DNA of 64,000 nucleotides from Closterium sp. NIES-65 (taxonomy: Eukaryota > Streptophyta > Zygnematophyceae > Desmidiales > Closteriaceae), in the NCBI GenBank assembly GCA_948144175.1, contig CANXME010002454.1, positions 62,001 through 126,000 of the forward strand, read 5' to 3'. Of the stretch, positions 8,901 to 18,900 are shown piece by piece; within the stretch, counting starts at the first letter, position 1; each line of letters begins with the position of its first letter. The translations under genes were made by a program, and so were the position numbers. The notes beneath the pieces are model-generated. The model made no database searches and had not been told where the DNA came from. It saw only the letters and a program-made list of their open reading frames with translations.

Positions 8901-11900
8901 CTCCCGAAGAGCCCCGCGGAGCTGTGAAGATCGCGCGGCGTAAGTGATCCACCGAGAGCACGAGAGGGGACCTCTGGAAGCCAGACTGCCAAGCTGGGGT
9001 CGGCCTCTCCGCGTTGGGGTGCTTCGACTGCAGGCGCTGTATCGTCCCCTGTGTATCTGGGGCTGCCTCCGCGGACTCGAGAGCCGCGCACGCCCGTGAG
9101 GTCTCATTGCACGCTGCCAGACGAAGGCAACGTGCAATGCGGCGCTCATCTGCTGTAGAGGGATCGGTGGCGGTGCGTGACCGGTGACCTGTGCGCCGAG
9201 GAAGGGGTGTGCGACGGCCTAGTGCATCTGAGACTAGCTCAGCCCACTCACCTCGACCAAAGCGGGAGATGCGCGTTGCAATGGCAGCCGTGTGCGAGCG
9301 GTCGGGTGGCGTCGCTGGAACAAGGAAAAGAGTCGGCGCTGCAGCGAGGAGGAAGGTAGGGCCAGCAGCCTCCGGGTCCTGGGCAATGCGGACTAGGATC
9401 GCACTGAGGACGTTGAGATATCCTCCGCGGACCCTCTCCGGGACACGTCGGAGAGGGCGTGCATGGATACGCTCGGGCGAGAAGTACTCTGTCCAGTCCA
9501 CCGAGTCGAGCGTCTGCCACTGTGCGTCGGTGAACTGTATCCCGGTTGCACGGGGCTGTGAGAGGGAAGGGATGATCGAGGCGGTATCATGGGCAGCCTG
9601 CGCCCTGCGAGCCGCGTCTGCAGGATGGCAGAAGGGAATGTGGTGCTGGAGCGCGCGTCGGTTCGCGAAAGAGCTCCTGCAGGTGGGGCAACTCACGACC
9701 TGGTCGGGTGATGTCGCCGTGTCGGCGGGGTCGATCGGGGCCATGGCGTCGGAACTGGCTGTAGAGGGGACCCCGTGGGCGGCCTGAGCTCCGAGAGGAT
9801 CGCCTGGGATGAGGGGAGGAGACGACTCACCAGCCCCGTGCGGGGGGGGTGTCAGCGAAGATAGAGGTGGTGTCGCACAGGATAGGGCCGGGCCTCGTGC
9901 CGGTACCGGTGTCGAAGCTGGGGAGGGGGGACGTGGAGGTGAGCCTGAAGTGTGTACCGTGGTGTGCTCCTGCCCCTCGGCGGGGTGCGGTTCAAGTGAC
10001 GGCTCTGCTACCCCAGGCGGAGGGGTCTCGGTAGGGGCGGATGCCTCATCCCTACTGCTGGTGACCTCCTGCGCCACGGGCTGAACGGGGGGAGGCGCCA
10101 CCCCCTCTAGGTGCGCGTGACACGGCCTCAGAACCCGGTCCGTCTCCATTGGGGTCGGGAGTGACGCGCCTGGCTGAGTGGCGGGGGGGATAAAAGAAGG
10201 GACAGACCGGGTGACTTCCGCATACGTCCGGGTCCGGTCCTGTGGGACTGGAAGGGTGGGGGCAGCCGGAGAGCTGCTCGGGCGGTGTATCGCCAGCAAA
10301 TCTGAAATGCCAGCCCTCACCTCCTCTGGGGTCTCGAAGACCTGCCTGCCTGTAGGTGAGAGTAGGAGGGCTGGCAGGGTAGAGGGTGGAGTGGGGCTTG
10401 CTGGCTGAGCGGAGCTCGGGTGTGGACCCTGCCCTAGAAGGCCCCCTTGGCCCTCCCCAATCACCATGGGTTGCGGTAGGGGGTCGTCGACATGGAAGGG
10501 GTGGGAGGGATGGGAGGGGGAGTCGGTGGCGTCTTCCATGGGCGCATCCCTCAACCCGACGGCCTCCATCCCCGTAGCGATCGCGGCCGCCGCCACCTGG
10601 GAGGGGGACACAGCAAGGGAGGGGCAGAATGGGGGAGAGTGGGCTGGTCCGCTCCCATGGCCCTGTGGAGGTGTAGGAGCGGGGCGGGAGTGTGGGTTTG
10701 GTGGTCGGGCTGTAGCGGTAGGGCCTGGTAAGGGTTCAACAGGATGCGGGGTGGGGAGGGGCTCTTGGTGGGGGAGGGAGGGAGGGGGGAGTACGTGGGC
10801 TGACCCTCTGCCTCCTCTGCCCCTGTTCTTCCGCCGGCGGCCAACCCGGTTGTCCGCGCCTGTTTGTGAAGGAAGGGGGGGCTGTGGGGCCAAAGGGGTG
10901 GTTGGAGGGAGGATGGGTGGTTCGCCGGGCGGGGGGTGCTCTGTGTGCATCCCCTCTCTCCTCGAGACATCCCCCTCCGTGGGGACAGATCGGGCAGGCT
11001 GTGTGTGGGGGGTGATGGCTGCCCAACGGGGCCACTCGTGGGGAACCCGGCCGGGAGGGGGGGTTGAAGGTGGGGGTCGAGGGGCTGGGCCAGTGTGGAG
11101 GTTAGAGCGAGGTACAAACGGTGGGGGGAGAGGGGTTTGTGTGGGCTCTGTGGTGGCCTCTCCTGTGGGCCCCTCTACCCGGGTGCCGCCGCTCCCATGA
11201 GCCTGGGGCGCAAGCCCTTGCGGGTGGGTCTCGGCTGCCTGGGGGGGGTGGTGTGAGGGGGGCAGCCTGTTGGGTGGGCGTGTTGGGGCTGTGCGGCGAC
11301 TCGGGTGGTTTGGGTGCCTGTAGCGTGTGGGAGAGGGATTTGGCCGCAGAGATGCTTCAACCTCCGAGATGTGTGTACTACCGGGTGGGGGGGGGCCTGG
11401 TGGAGGGGGGGGTAGTGGGCCGGTAGGGGGTGGCTGGGTGTTGGTAGGGGTCGGGGAGCATGGCTCCTCTAGGAAGGCCAGAGCCCTGGCTGCTCCACGT
11501 GGTGCTCTAAGGAGCCCCTGAGGGTGGGGGCAGAGGTGTGCTGCCCTTGGGGGTGAGGGGAGGAGTGAGGGAAGGGGCGGGGAGGGGTGAGAGGTGAGAG
11601 AAGGGGTGCCCTCGGGTGACTCTGCTCTTGTCGCACCCGCGTGCTCTCCCGGTGGACCGCCTGCAACCGTGGGGTCAGGGGTTGGGGACGGAGAGGGGGG
11701 CTGGCCATGGAGCAACGTGGGGGTCGGGGAGCACGGCTCCGCCAAGAAGGCCAGGGCCTTGGCTGCCCCCCTGGATACTACCGGGACCTGAGGGTGGGGG
11801 TGGGGAAATGGTGCTCCTGGGGGTGGGTGGGCTGGAGGACGGGAGGTGAGGATGGGGGCTCCCTCGTGCGGCTCTGTCCTCAAGGTCTCCCCCAGCCCCT

Positions 11901-13563
11901 CCATCGGTCCTTCTGCTAGCATGTGGACGGGCATGGGGGGTAGAGGGGGAACCTCGACGTGAGGCTGCAGGGGGGCCGGGTCGGCCTCACCGTCAGGCGT
12001 GAGGTATTGGGCCAGTGGCCCGTCAATGTGCATCACATCCTCTCCCTCATCCTTCTCTATCGCTATCACATCCCCCTCTTCCGTGCCCACCCCGGTCGGG
12101 ACCACACTCACCTCTCCTTCCCCTGTTGCCCCTATGTCCCCCGAGCCCACCCCGCCTGCTGCCGCTTTACTGCTAGCCCCTTTTGCGGTCTCTGCCGGCC
12201 CTGTTGTGTGTTTCCCCGCGTTTGCTGCGGCCCCTGCCGCCCCTATTGGCCGTGCTATGGCCCTCCCTGCTGCTTCAGCTGCAGCCTCACCTTCTGCCTT
12301 TGAGGCCACTGCTGTCCCTTCTCCCACTCTAGCCCCTGCCGTACCCTCTCTTGCTACAACCGAGGCAGCACTCTCCCTCGCACCAGTCCCCGTTACCCCC
12401 TTCCCCGCTGCACCCGTAGCACCTCCCCCTGTACCGGCCCCCACTGTGGCCTCTGTCGCTCCTGCTGCAGTCCTTGCAGCCTCGACTGCTGCAGTCTGTA
12501 AAACCTCACCTGCCGTAATCTGCTCAGCCTCACCAGCCGCGGTCCCTGCAGCCTTGCCTGCCGCGGTCCCTGCAGCCTCACGTGCAGCAGTCCCTGCAGC
12601 CTCACCTGCTGCAGTCCCTGCGGCCTCACCTGCTGCAGTCTGTGCGGCCTCACCTGCTAGAATCTGCTCAACCTCAACTGCTGCGGCTATTTCAGCCTCA
12701 CCTGCTGCGCTCCCTGCGGCCTCACCTGCCCTGGTCCCGCCTGCAGCCTCATCCGCTGTGGTCCCTGCAGCCTCACCTGCTGCAGTCCCTGCTGCCTCAC
12801 CTATTGCAGTCCCTGCGACCTCACCAGCTGTAGACTGTGCAGCCTCACCTGCTAGAGTCTGCCCAACCTTACATGCTGCAGCCCTCGCAGCCTCACCTGC
12901 TGCGTCCGCCGCAGCCTCACCTGCTGCGGCCCCTTCCCTTGCAGCCTCTGCTGCCCTTTCCTCTGCAACCTCTGCTGCCCCTTCCCCCACACCCCCCATT
13001 GCCCCTTCCCGTGCAGCCTTTGCTGCCCCATCCTCTGCAGCCTCTGCTGCTCCTTCGCACACACATTCACTTACCCCTTCCCGTGCAGTGTTAGCTGCAA
13101 GTTCCCCCCTGGCTCTGCCCCCTCCCGCTTCTATGTGCTTGGGAGTGCTAGTAGGATTAAGTGTTTTCACAAGTAATCTGGTTTGCGAATGGGAAGTAGC
13201 GAGAGAGTTGGGGGATCTCTCCACTTGGCATGCATGGGTGCCGTCCCCGCTGTCACCTGAAGGGGGGGTAGGCTGGGATGGGGCCGCGGGGGTAGGGCGC
13301 GGTTTTGAGCGTGCTGGCTCCTCCTTGTGTATTTCCTCCAGTGGGGCTTGGCGTTCCTCTGTTCCATCCTCTTCAAGGGTACGCTTCTGGCCCCTAGGAT
13401 CAGATTGTGTGAGTGTTTTCGCTTGGTCAAGTGTGTGTTGTTTCTTCCTGACTGTTGAAGTGGGGGGAGTGGGAGAGTAGGGGGTGGCTCGGCTGCGGGA
13501 CCTCCTAGATCGCCGAGGGGCTCCCGGGTCTGCCTTTTCCCCACTCGCGGGGTGCTGGGGCAT
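5971..13563 (-). CDS. LINE polyprotein: zinc finger, reverse transcriptase, RLE endonuclease (L1)
   Basis: An uninterrupted frame of 2530 codons from the ATG at 13563; an in-frame GTG lies two codons upstream. It has the same domain order as L3: low-complexity Ala/Gly/Glu and Pro-rich N-terminal half, C2H2 finger (CPTC...H-X4-H), RT with RQGDPLSP and YADD, CCHC knuckle, Gly/Gln-rich insert, and RLE (RIPDL...LVDVSI). Compared with L0 and L3/L4 it lacks 147 codons in the Ala-rich region; the junction falls at a GCCCCT microhomology (12929-12934), which keeps the frame. The key RT and RLE residues are present. Expected activity is nicking of 5S DNA and reverse transcription of its own RNA at the nick. 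Whether it is expressed cannot be seen. Confidence 0.9.
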   Translation of the reverse strand: MPQHPASGEKADPGAPRRSRRSRSRATPYSPTPPTSTVRKKQHTLDQAKTLTQSDPRGQKRTLEEDGTEERQAPLEEIHKEEPARSKPRPTPAAPSQPTPPSGDSGDGTHACQVERSPNSLATSHSQTRLLVKTLNPTSTPKHIEAGGGRARGELAANTAREGVSECVCEGAAEAAEDGAAKAAREGAMGGVGEGAAEVAEERAAEAAREGAAAGEAAADAAGEAARAAACKVGQTLAGEAAQSTAGEVAGTAIGEAAGTAAGEAAGTTADEAAGGTRAGEAAGSAAGEAEIAAAVEVEQILAGEAAQTAAGEAAGTAAGEAAGTAAREAAGTAAGKAAGTAAGEAEQITAGEVLQTAAVEAARTAAGATEATVGAGTGGGATGAAGKGVTGTGARESAASVVAREGTAGARVGEGTAVASKAEGEAAAEAAGRAIARPIGAAGAAANAGKHTTGPAETAKGASSKAAAGGVGSGDIGATGEGEVSVVPTGVGTEEGDVIAIEKDEGEDVMHIDGPLAQYLTPDGEADPAPLQPHVEVPPLPPMPVHMLAEGPMEGLGETLRTEPHEGAPILTSRPPAHPPPGAPFPHPHPQVPVVSRGAAKALAFLAEPCSPTPTLLHGQPPSPSPTPDPTVAGGPPGEHAGATRAESPEGTPSLTSHPSPPLPSLLPSPPRAAHLCPHPQGLLRAPRGAARALAFLEEPCSPTPTNTQPPPTGPLPPPPPGPPPPGSTHISEVEASLRPNPSPTRYRHPNHPSRRTAPTRPPNRLPPSHHPPQAAETHPQGLAPQAHGSGGTRVEGPTGEATTEPTQTPLPPPFVPRSNLHTGPAPRPPPSTPPPGRVPHEWPRWAAITPHTQPARSVPTEGDVSRREGMHTEHPPPGEPPILPPTTPLAPQPPLPSQTGADNRVGRRRKNRGRGGRGSAHVLPPPSLPHQEPLPTPHPVEPLPGPTATARPPNPHSRPAPTPPQGHGSGPAHSPPFCPSLAVSPSQVAAAAIATGMEAVGLRDAPMEDATDSPSHPSHPFHVDDPLPQPMVIGEGQGGLLGQGPHPSSAQPASPTPPSTLPALLLSPTGRQVFETPEEVRAGISDLLAIHRPSSSPAAPTLPVPQDRTRTYAEVTRSVPSFIPPATQPGASLPTPMETDRVLRPCHAHLEGVAPPPVQPVAQEVTSSRDEASAPTETPPPGVAEPSLEPHPAEGQEHTTVHTSGSPPRPPSPASTPVPARGPALSCATPPLSSLTPPPHGAGESSPPLIPGDPLGAQAAHGVPSTASSDAMAPIDPADTATSPDQVVSCPTCRSSFANRRALQHHIPFCHPADAARRAQAAHDTASIIPSLSQPRATGIQFTDAQWQTLDSVDWTEYFSPERIHARPLRRVPERVRGGYLNVLSAILVRIAQDPEAAGPTFLLAAAPTLFLVPATPPDRSHTAAIATRISRFGRGEWAELVSDALGRRTPLPRRTGHRSRTATDPSTADERRIARCLRLAACNETSRACAALESAEAAPDTQGTIQRLQSKHPNAERPTPAWQSGFQRSPLVLSVDHLRRAIFTAPRGSSGVPSGWVAEHLRDTFLAFPQSLHFLLAVYQQWLRGRCAPAARSLLASSTLVALAKSNMDVRPIAIGEVLVRILSRAVCLQLRDQMARVFLASQQFGVGVTCGTEVVVRGVRRALADHPDWVVLQPDVANAFNSFHRDRMFQALQASPEFQCLIPFIGLFYGTPSDLHYRSGTGVVTMHSERGTRQGDPLSPFLYALTQRLALEPVLVEGDVQLWSYADDTYVLGPPDRVLHHFTEIVRRLGEMGLAAQPHKCLVYQTESFLSRDLEAFTGLGIEVARRGLTVTGVPVGTVSFVEQSLPDRLERMGRVLPWLPRLRQPQTAARLLSACVSTRPQYLSRTVPHSPAVISSFTRWNARLGETFQQLLASGTWACCEDVREAALDQIFLPIRLGGFGIRRMARIAPVSFVCSWVQCAPILCSLPACGEVFRQSFASGEPEQIDRALQTALEGLPPDVLSLLPPWPSCASASPDSLFAGASRLLEAQALEAVRARHASPLHLARLTSLQGGGAGAWLTSVPYADPLRIPEALWQAASSSRLGLPIPQLALAGQCSCGQAIDDMMVPHHAVRCPRYGVATTIHDTVKYMLRDFAVEAGFAVKVEDSTLFTQLEAARARLLGQPVVGEGTRAEGPGEQRGEAGQPGGGGHWGQHQLRGQVERGTGGQRGRQGEQTGQDGEGRQHRQQQESQWRPRAQGAAPPGSASEVGQGREQQRADGGTGGAAGLGGEGQGVREAAGDGAGGLGGLGEGREGEGRGQVDGGEERGRETIGEEAPRDQTGQQPAQQQGPVGHTGRVGTASRIPDLTCRDVSQGLMVLVDVSIADPQREGNVQLRRATPTQIGVAAARRVQEKLRHWGPHLEGLQPAPHFYACVAETFGLLSEPLRQFLGLCAKRIAQRRRDRGGGDDGSARIFEAGLTTRLSVALQRAQAQCMIQHAVRQLGRSDDGWMPAPVPLGAGQGTWHHVTGCFESVADMQYIYDAYV
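12464..12930 (-). repeat. 24-bp coding minisatellite (L1, short form)
   Basis: Same 24-bp unit as in L0, but the array is shortened by the 441-bp in-frame deletion that joins it directly to the following Ala/Ser-rich segment. Confidence 0.8.
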
Positions 13564-14390
13564 TGTCACAGAGGCAGCATGCCTGGCGGTGGCGGTGTGA
13601 GTTGCTGGAGTTGGCTCAAGAGGGCGTCAAAGGGGGAAGGAACTCCCTGGCAGAGGCCGGGGTGCGGGGGGTTAGCTTGGGGAAATGGAAAAAGGGTGGG
13701 GAAAGCGGTGCGCAGTGGGTGGAAGAGAGGGTAGAGGGGGCCTGACAGTTGGAGGGGATTGGGGCCCAAGGGGGGGGCGGGCTGGGGGCCGGTTGAGAGG
13801 GGAAGTGTTGGCGGGCTGTAGTGGAGGTGGGGGGGCGGGGGTGATGTAGTGGTGGGTGAGCAGGGTGTGGGGACAGGTGGTGGGCCAGAGGTGGGGAGGG
13901 CAGGGCAGAATTCCACGGGAGGTGGGGGTGGGCAGGTGGAGCCAAGTGGGGGAGGAAGGGTGGGGAACAGAGAGGAAGGGGCAAAGGGTAGTGGGTAGTC
14001 GGGTTGGCGTGAGCCTGGTAGCGGGTAATGAGAAGGTTGGAGGGCGGGGGGTGAGAACGTGGGAGGTCCGAGAGGGCACCGAAAGGAGGCGCTGTGGTAA
14101 ATGCAGAGAAAGATGCGGGGCCGGGAAACAGGGGACAGAGGGAATTGGGGAATTGATGAAGGGTGATACCTGCGGATGGGCGAGCCCCAGGGGGGAGGAA
14201 ATATGGAGGGTGTTGGAGAAGGGGGAGACTGGGGGGGGTTGGGGTAGGGTGTTGGAAGGCACAAGGGGCAGGAACAGGGGGTGCAGAGGTTGGCTGGGGG
14301 AGGGAGAGGCGGTCTGGTGCCGCGGAAAGGCGGACGGAGGTTGGGGACGGCACAGCACAGGGAGCAAAAACAAGGGGTGTAGACCCTGGC
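13564..14390 (-). other. LINE 5' leader, 3' part (L1, left of copia)
   Basis: G-rich, nearly homopurine on the + strand, colinear with 1392-2220 of L0. It is interrupted at 14390 by the copia insertion. No gene is recognised. Confidence 0.6.
14386..14390. repeat. Copia target-site duplication, left copy (CTGGC)
   Basis: CTGGC occurs here and at 20860-20864. The uninterrupted leader of L0 (around 2216) has a single CTGGC followed by TGGGGGTAGG, which proves the insertion point. Confidence 0.92.
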
Positions 14391-15221
14391 TGTTATAGTC
14401 ACAGTAGGCTCCAATGTGCCTAAAACGAAAGATAGAGTGCACAGTCGGATTTCTGCACAGCGGCTTCAAACGTTCATAGCGTTCTGGTGACAGCTTCAAA
14501 TGACTTGATTCAACTTGGATCTGGAGCGTCTTATTGTCGCCTACAATAGGCAATTTAGATCGCACGATTTGACCAAGTATTGACGACACAGTGTCGGTTT
14601 GAACGAACGGCACTATGGCAGCCACTCTAGTCTTAGAACACAAAATAGGAAGAGATCTGAAGAGTTACGAGTTGGGAATGACTCCCAGCTCCTACAAACC
14701 CCAAGAGCCGAGGTACAGTGATGTGGAACAGTGCCACACTGTCCCCAACCACGAAGGGTCTCGAAACTACCCTTCACTAGGGCCTACACCAAGTGAAATG
14801 TTACACTACACAAAGTAATGTAACTATCTTCAATATCTTGAGGTGTACCCTTTTGGCGAGCTTTGAAATCACTTGAGGCTTGACACCAAGGCTCGGGCTC
14901 TTCATCACAAACTCATCCTTGAGTTCTTGATGGGTCTGCTGCACACACCTGCGACACACCGAACGTTCGACACAGGACAAAATAGAAACCGCGCACGACA
15001 AAATAGAAACCGCGCGCGAGACACAAACGACCGCGTAACACGCGTCTAGCGATAACTCGCTATTGACCCGACACATACACTCGACATCATGACTCAACAT
15101 TCACACACAATTATAAGCATGAAATATATATTATCCCATGCCCTCATACCATTCCATACACACACACACATGCACGCACATGGACAACAAGCCGAGTGCA
15201 AACCATAGGGTTGCACCAACA
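14391..15221 (-). repeat. Copia 3' LTR
   Basis: 831 bp, from TGTTATAGTC to GCACCAACA on the + strand. It matches 20069-20859 except for a segment of about 40 bp near its left end. It contains a tandem pair of GACAAAATAGAAACCGCGC units (around 14972-15018), an AC microsatellite and an AT-rich TATA-like stretch near 15120. Confidence 0.93.
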
Positions 15222-15234
15222 AACTCCCCCTCGG
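15222..15234 (-). other. Copia polypurine tract
   Basis: On the minus strand CCGAGGGGGAGTT lies immediately before the 3' LTR, the usual place of the plus-strand primer. Confidence 0.8.
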
Positions 15235-15263
15235 ATTGTTGGCCCTTCGGATATGTTGCTCTC

Positions 15264-18200
15264 TCAGTTCAGAGCCATCCCAGCCAGCTTGCAACACTTC
15301 CAATGCTGCTGCTCCACCAGCCTCTTGGTCATCATGTCAGCCGGCTGCCCCGTGGTTTTCACGTAGCGCAACTCAACTTCACCCGCGGTTACCATGCTCC
15401 TCGTCCAATGCCACTTCACCCTCATGTGCTTCGTGAGTCCATGCAACACAGGGTTCTTAGCAAGAGCAATGGCACCCTGGCTGTCACAATATAGTGGGGT
15501 AGGTCCTTGCTGCTCCTCCCCCAATTCAGCCAACAAACGCCGCTGCCACACAATCTCCCGTACGGCACGGAAGAGTGCCATGTACTCGGACTCCACTGAG
15601 CTCAAAGCTTGGTCAACCTGCTTCTTGCTCTCCCAAGCAGTTGGGCCTCCACCAACACAGCATATGAAGCCTCCCACACTTGTCATGTCCTCTGGTTCTG
15701 ATGCATATGAAGCATCCGAGTAGGCGGTGAGGAACAAACGCCCGGGTTCAACACCATCCGCGCCCTTTTGGCGCCTTTGTGCCGCCGCCGAGTATTGCAG
15801 CCCAACGGTCGGTGTTTGGCCAAGGTACTTGGCCACCCTCATTCCAGCTGCTACCTGCTCCTCATTAGGGCATTGCACAACCCTAGCCAGCTGCCCGGTA
15901 GCAAACGCGACGTCCGGTCGGGTGTTTACCGCCGCATACATGAGGCTGCCCACCAACGAGTGAAATCGGCGCCTCTCCTCTTCTCCAACGCTCTCCTCCT
16001 CTGGCCCCTTCACACACTTGAACCCAGAGGGAAAGGGAGTAGCCACATGACCTTCACTCTGGCCAAAGTTGGCAGCCAACGCCTCCAGGTACTTCCGTTG
16101 GTGCACTCGCATGCTCCGCTTCTCCACGTCTCGTTCGATGTGGAGCCCAAGGTAGAAGTTCACGTCACCAAGGGACTTGCACTTGAACTTGTCATGCAGC
16201 TTCAGCATCACCTCCTTCACAAGGTCAGAGGAGGGTGAGAATATGAGAATGTCATCCACATAAACCACCATGAAGCTCCTCTGTTCCCCCTCGCCAAGCA
16301 TGAACAAGGAGTGATCGGCCGTTGAGGGAGTGAAGCCGATCTCCTCCAACACTTCGCGCAGCTTCATGTACCATTGCCTAGGGGCCTGCTTCAGCCCATA
16401 GAGGGCCTTCTTCAGCTTCCACACTCTGCCACTACCATCATCAAACCCCTCTGGCTGCGCCATAAAAATCTCCTCCTCAAGGATGCCGTTGAGGAATGCC
16501 GTCACAATGTCCATTTGCTTCACCACCCATCCTTTGATGGCGGCTCCCGCGAATAGGGTTCGCAGCGTCGTCGGCTTCACCACAGGGGCAAACAGCTCCT
16601 TGAAGTCCACCTTCTCCTTCTGCTGGTACCCCTTGGCTACAAGCCTAGACTTGTAACGCTCGATCTTGCCGTCGGCATCCGACTTGATTTTGAAGAGCCA
16701 CTTGGACGTTATCGCCGTACGCCCCTCCGGTAGCTCCACCAATTCAAACGTGTCATTCTCCTCGATGCTCTTCAGCTCACTCTCCATGGCCTTCTTCCAC
16801 TCCTCAGCATCACTACTCTCCAAAGCCTCCTTGAGAGTTGCTGGTTCTCCTGGCATCTCCACCGGAGAGAAGAACGCGAAGGCACACTCCTCGTAGTCAC
16901 TCTCCTCGTCGTCTCCGACCATCATTGCCGCTCCGGCCAGGGCTGTCTTGCCTTGCTTTCCAAGTGCATCATAGGTCAGCCTATTAGGGGGTTGAACTCT
17001 CCTCTTCCCCCTTCCTTCCTCCTCAGCTGCAGGGACTTGAAGGCCTTGGCGTTGCTGGGGTGTGGCTCGATTCCGTGGAGCACTCGTGGTACGGGAAGGG
17101 AGTGACGGTGCACGCTCGCTCACTTGCTGCACCTCCTCCTCTTCTTCCTCTGCATCAGTGGCCTCCTCTCCCCCATGCACAAGGGAGGATTGCCTCGTGG
17201 TTGTGCTGCCGCTGCTCAGCTCCAAAGGCAGCTCCACATGCTCCAAACCGGAACTCTTCACCTCCCCAAACCGCACGCCTATCTTCGCCTCATTCTCCGC
17301 CTTCCAATCCTTGTACATGAAGTTCTCCATGAACTTGCAGTCCCTGCTCACCAAGAACTTCTTGGTGAATGGGTCCCAAAGAAGCCATCCCTTGCTGTTT
17401 TGAGCCATGCCCAAGTGCACGGCCCACACCGCCTTGGCACCAAGCTTGTTGTGCCGAAGATGCTTAGGCACAAGCGCCATGCACATGCACCCGAACACCC
17501 GAAGCATATCCACCTTTGGCTTCCTTCCTAGCCACTCCACATAGGGCACCCATTTGTCTGCTCCCACATGAGTCAAGGCTCTGTTCTTGGCCACACATGC
17601 GCTCCGCACCGCATCAGGCCAGAAATAGTCGGGTAGCCCGGCTTCAATGAGCAACCCGCGTGCCGCCTCCGTGATTGTGCGGTTCGCTCGCTCAGCGATG
17701 CCGTTCATTGCAGGGGAGTATGGCATGGTGAGGGAGTGCCGAATACCATTCTTCTTCAGCCACAACCCAAACTCCTTGCTCAGGAACTCTCCCCCTCGAT
17801 CGGTGCGGATTGACTTGACTAGACGGTCTTGTTGCCGCTCCACCATCGGGAACCAATCCGCCTTCAACGTTTCAGCCACGTCGCTCTTCTTGGCCAGCAC
17901 GTACACCCAAGTCATACGGGTGTAGACGTCCACAATAGTGAGGAAGTACTCAGCTCCAGCAGCTCCAAGCTTCAGGGGGCCCACCACGTCCATCACCACC
18001 TCATCAAGTGGTGCCTTAGCCGTTGCCTCCGAACTAGAGAATGGGAAACGGGTGAACTTGGCTTGCATGCACGTCGGGCAGCCAAGTACCTCATCGGGCT
18101 CCCCCTTCACACGTATGCCAGCAACCATCTCATTCTTCACTAGCTGCTGCAAGATGGGCAGGGCCACATGCCCCATGCGCCGATGCAAGGTGAGCCAATC

Positions 18201-18878
18201 ACACTCCCCCGTAGCCGAAGTTGGATTGGAGAATGCCGCGCTCGCAATAGCGCCCCACATACTCTCTCCGTAGTCCTCCTCCGCTGTTGCCTCGGGGTTC
18301 TCCTCACCCTTTTGCTGCTCCTTGGTTGCTGCACCACTCTCCTTAGGTTCACTGAACTTGCTGGTCCCTCCAAGATTGCACTTCTTGGACTCCTTCTCCT
18401 TAGCGCGACCGTCCGCGCAATCGCCGCTACCAATCGCTCCACCTTTAGTGCTGACGCTTGCTGCCACTTGCCTCTCCTTAGGCATTGGGACCACAGGGAT
18501 CTGCCACATCTCGTTGTAGACATCTCTGTCCTCATGAAGGTCCCAAAGAATCCGATCGCCAAGCTTTGCGGTGTAGGTCTTGGCTCCCTTCGAGTTAGTG
18601 TCCATGCCGGCCTTTGCCAACCGCCGCACGGAAATCAGGTTCGCAGCAAGGCTGGGCACCCAAAGCACGTTCTTGAGGCCCACCATCTTCCCATCAGCAC
18701 CCTTGAACATGGCCTTCCCCATGCCTTTCACCTCTGCTCGCTGCCCCAAAGCCGATGTGACATGCTTCACCGGTGACGGCTCGAGTTCGGTGAGCAAGTC
18801 CGGGCGAGATGTCATGCTATAGGTAGCGCCACTATCAATCACCCAATAGTCCAGGGGGTGTAGGGTCACCTTCCCCAC
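15264..18878 (-). CDS. pol: Copia pol region
   Basis: A long frame of about 1200 codons. In order it shows an aspartic protease motif (DSGA), a GAG-pre-integrase HRRMGH motif, an integrase core, a copia-type RT with YVDD, and an RNase H region ending near the 3' LTR. This order defines Ty1/copia. It is an old mobile-element gene, not a host gene. Confidence 0.92.
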   Translation of the reverse strand: MGKVTLHPLDYWVIDSGATYSMTSRPDLLTELEPSPVKHVTSALGQRAEVKGMGKAMFKGADGKMVGLKNVLWVPSLAANLISVRRLAKAGMDTNSKGAKTYTAKLGDRILWDLHEDRDVYNEMWQIPVVPMPKERQVAASVSTKGGAIGSGDCADGRAKEKESKKCNLGGTSKFSEPKESGAATKEQQKGEENPEATAEEDYGESMWGAIASAAFSNPTSATGECDWLTLHRRMGHVALPILQQLVKNEMVAGIRVKGEPDEVLGCPTCMQAKFTRFPFSSSEATAKAPLDEVVMDVVGPLKLGAAGAEYFLTIVDVYTRMTWVYVLAKKSDVAETLKADWFPMVERQQDRLVKSIRTDRGGEFLSKEFGLWLKKNGIRHSLTMPYSPAMNGIAERANRTITEAARGLLIEAGLPDYFWPDAVRSACVAKNRALTHVGADKWVPYVEWLGRKPKVDMLRVFGCMCMALVPKHLRHNKLGAKAVWAVHLGMAQNSKGWLLWDPFTKKFLVSRDCKFMENFMYKDWKAENEAKIGVRFGEVKSSGLEHVELPLELSSGSTTTRQSSLVHGGEEATDAEEEEEEVQQVSERAPSLPSRTTSAPRNRATPQQRQGLQVPAAEEEGRGKRRVQPPNRLTYDALGKQGKTALAGAAMMVGDDEESDYEECAFAFFSPVEMPGEPATLKEALESSDAEEWKKAMESELKSIEENDTFELVELPEGRTAITSKWLFKIKSDADGKIERYKSRLVAKGYQQKEKVDFKELFAPVVKPTTLRTLFAGAAIKGWVVKQMDIVTAFLNGILEEEIFMAQPEGFDDGSGRVWKLKKALYGLKQAPRQWYMKLREVLEEIGFTPSTADHSLFMLGEGEQRSFMVVYVDDILIFSPSSDLVKEVMLKLHDKFKCKSLGDVNFYLGLHIERDVEKRSMRVHQRKYLEALAANFGQSEGHVATPFPSGFKCVKGPEEESVGEEERRRFHSLVGSLMYAAVNTRPDVAFATGQLARVVQCPNEEQVAAGMRVAKYLGQTPTVGLQYSAAAQRRQKGADGVEPGRLFLTAYSDASYASEPEDMTSVGGFICCVGGGPTAWESKKQVDQALSSVESEYMALFRAVREIVWQRRLLAELGEEQQGPTPLYCDSQGAIALAKNPVLHGLTKHMRVKWHWTRSMVTAGEVELRYVKTTGQPADMMTKRLVEQQHWKCCKLAGMALN

Positions 18879-18900
18879 AGCTGCTGGCTCCTCAAAGCCT

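Noticed and set aside
14615-14818. Small frames inside the copia LTRs (14615-14818, 20253-20456 and others)
   Set aside because: They lie in both LTRs without coding features and have no role known for copia LTRs.
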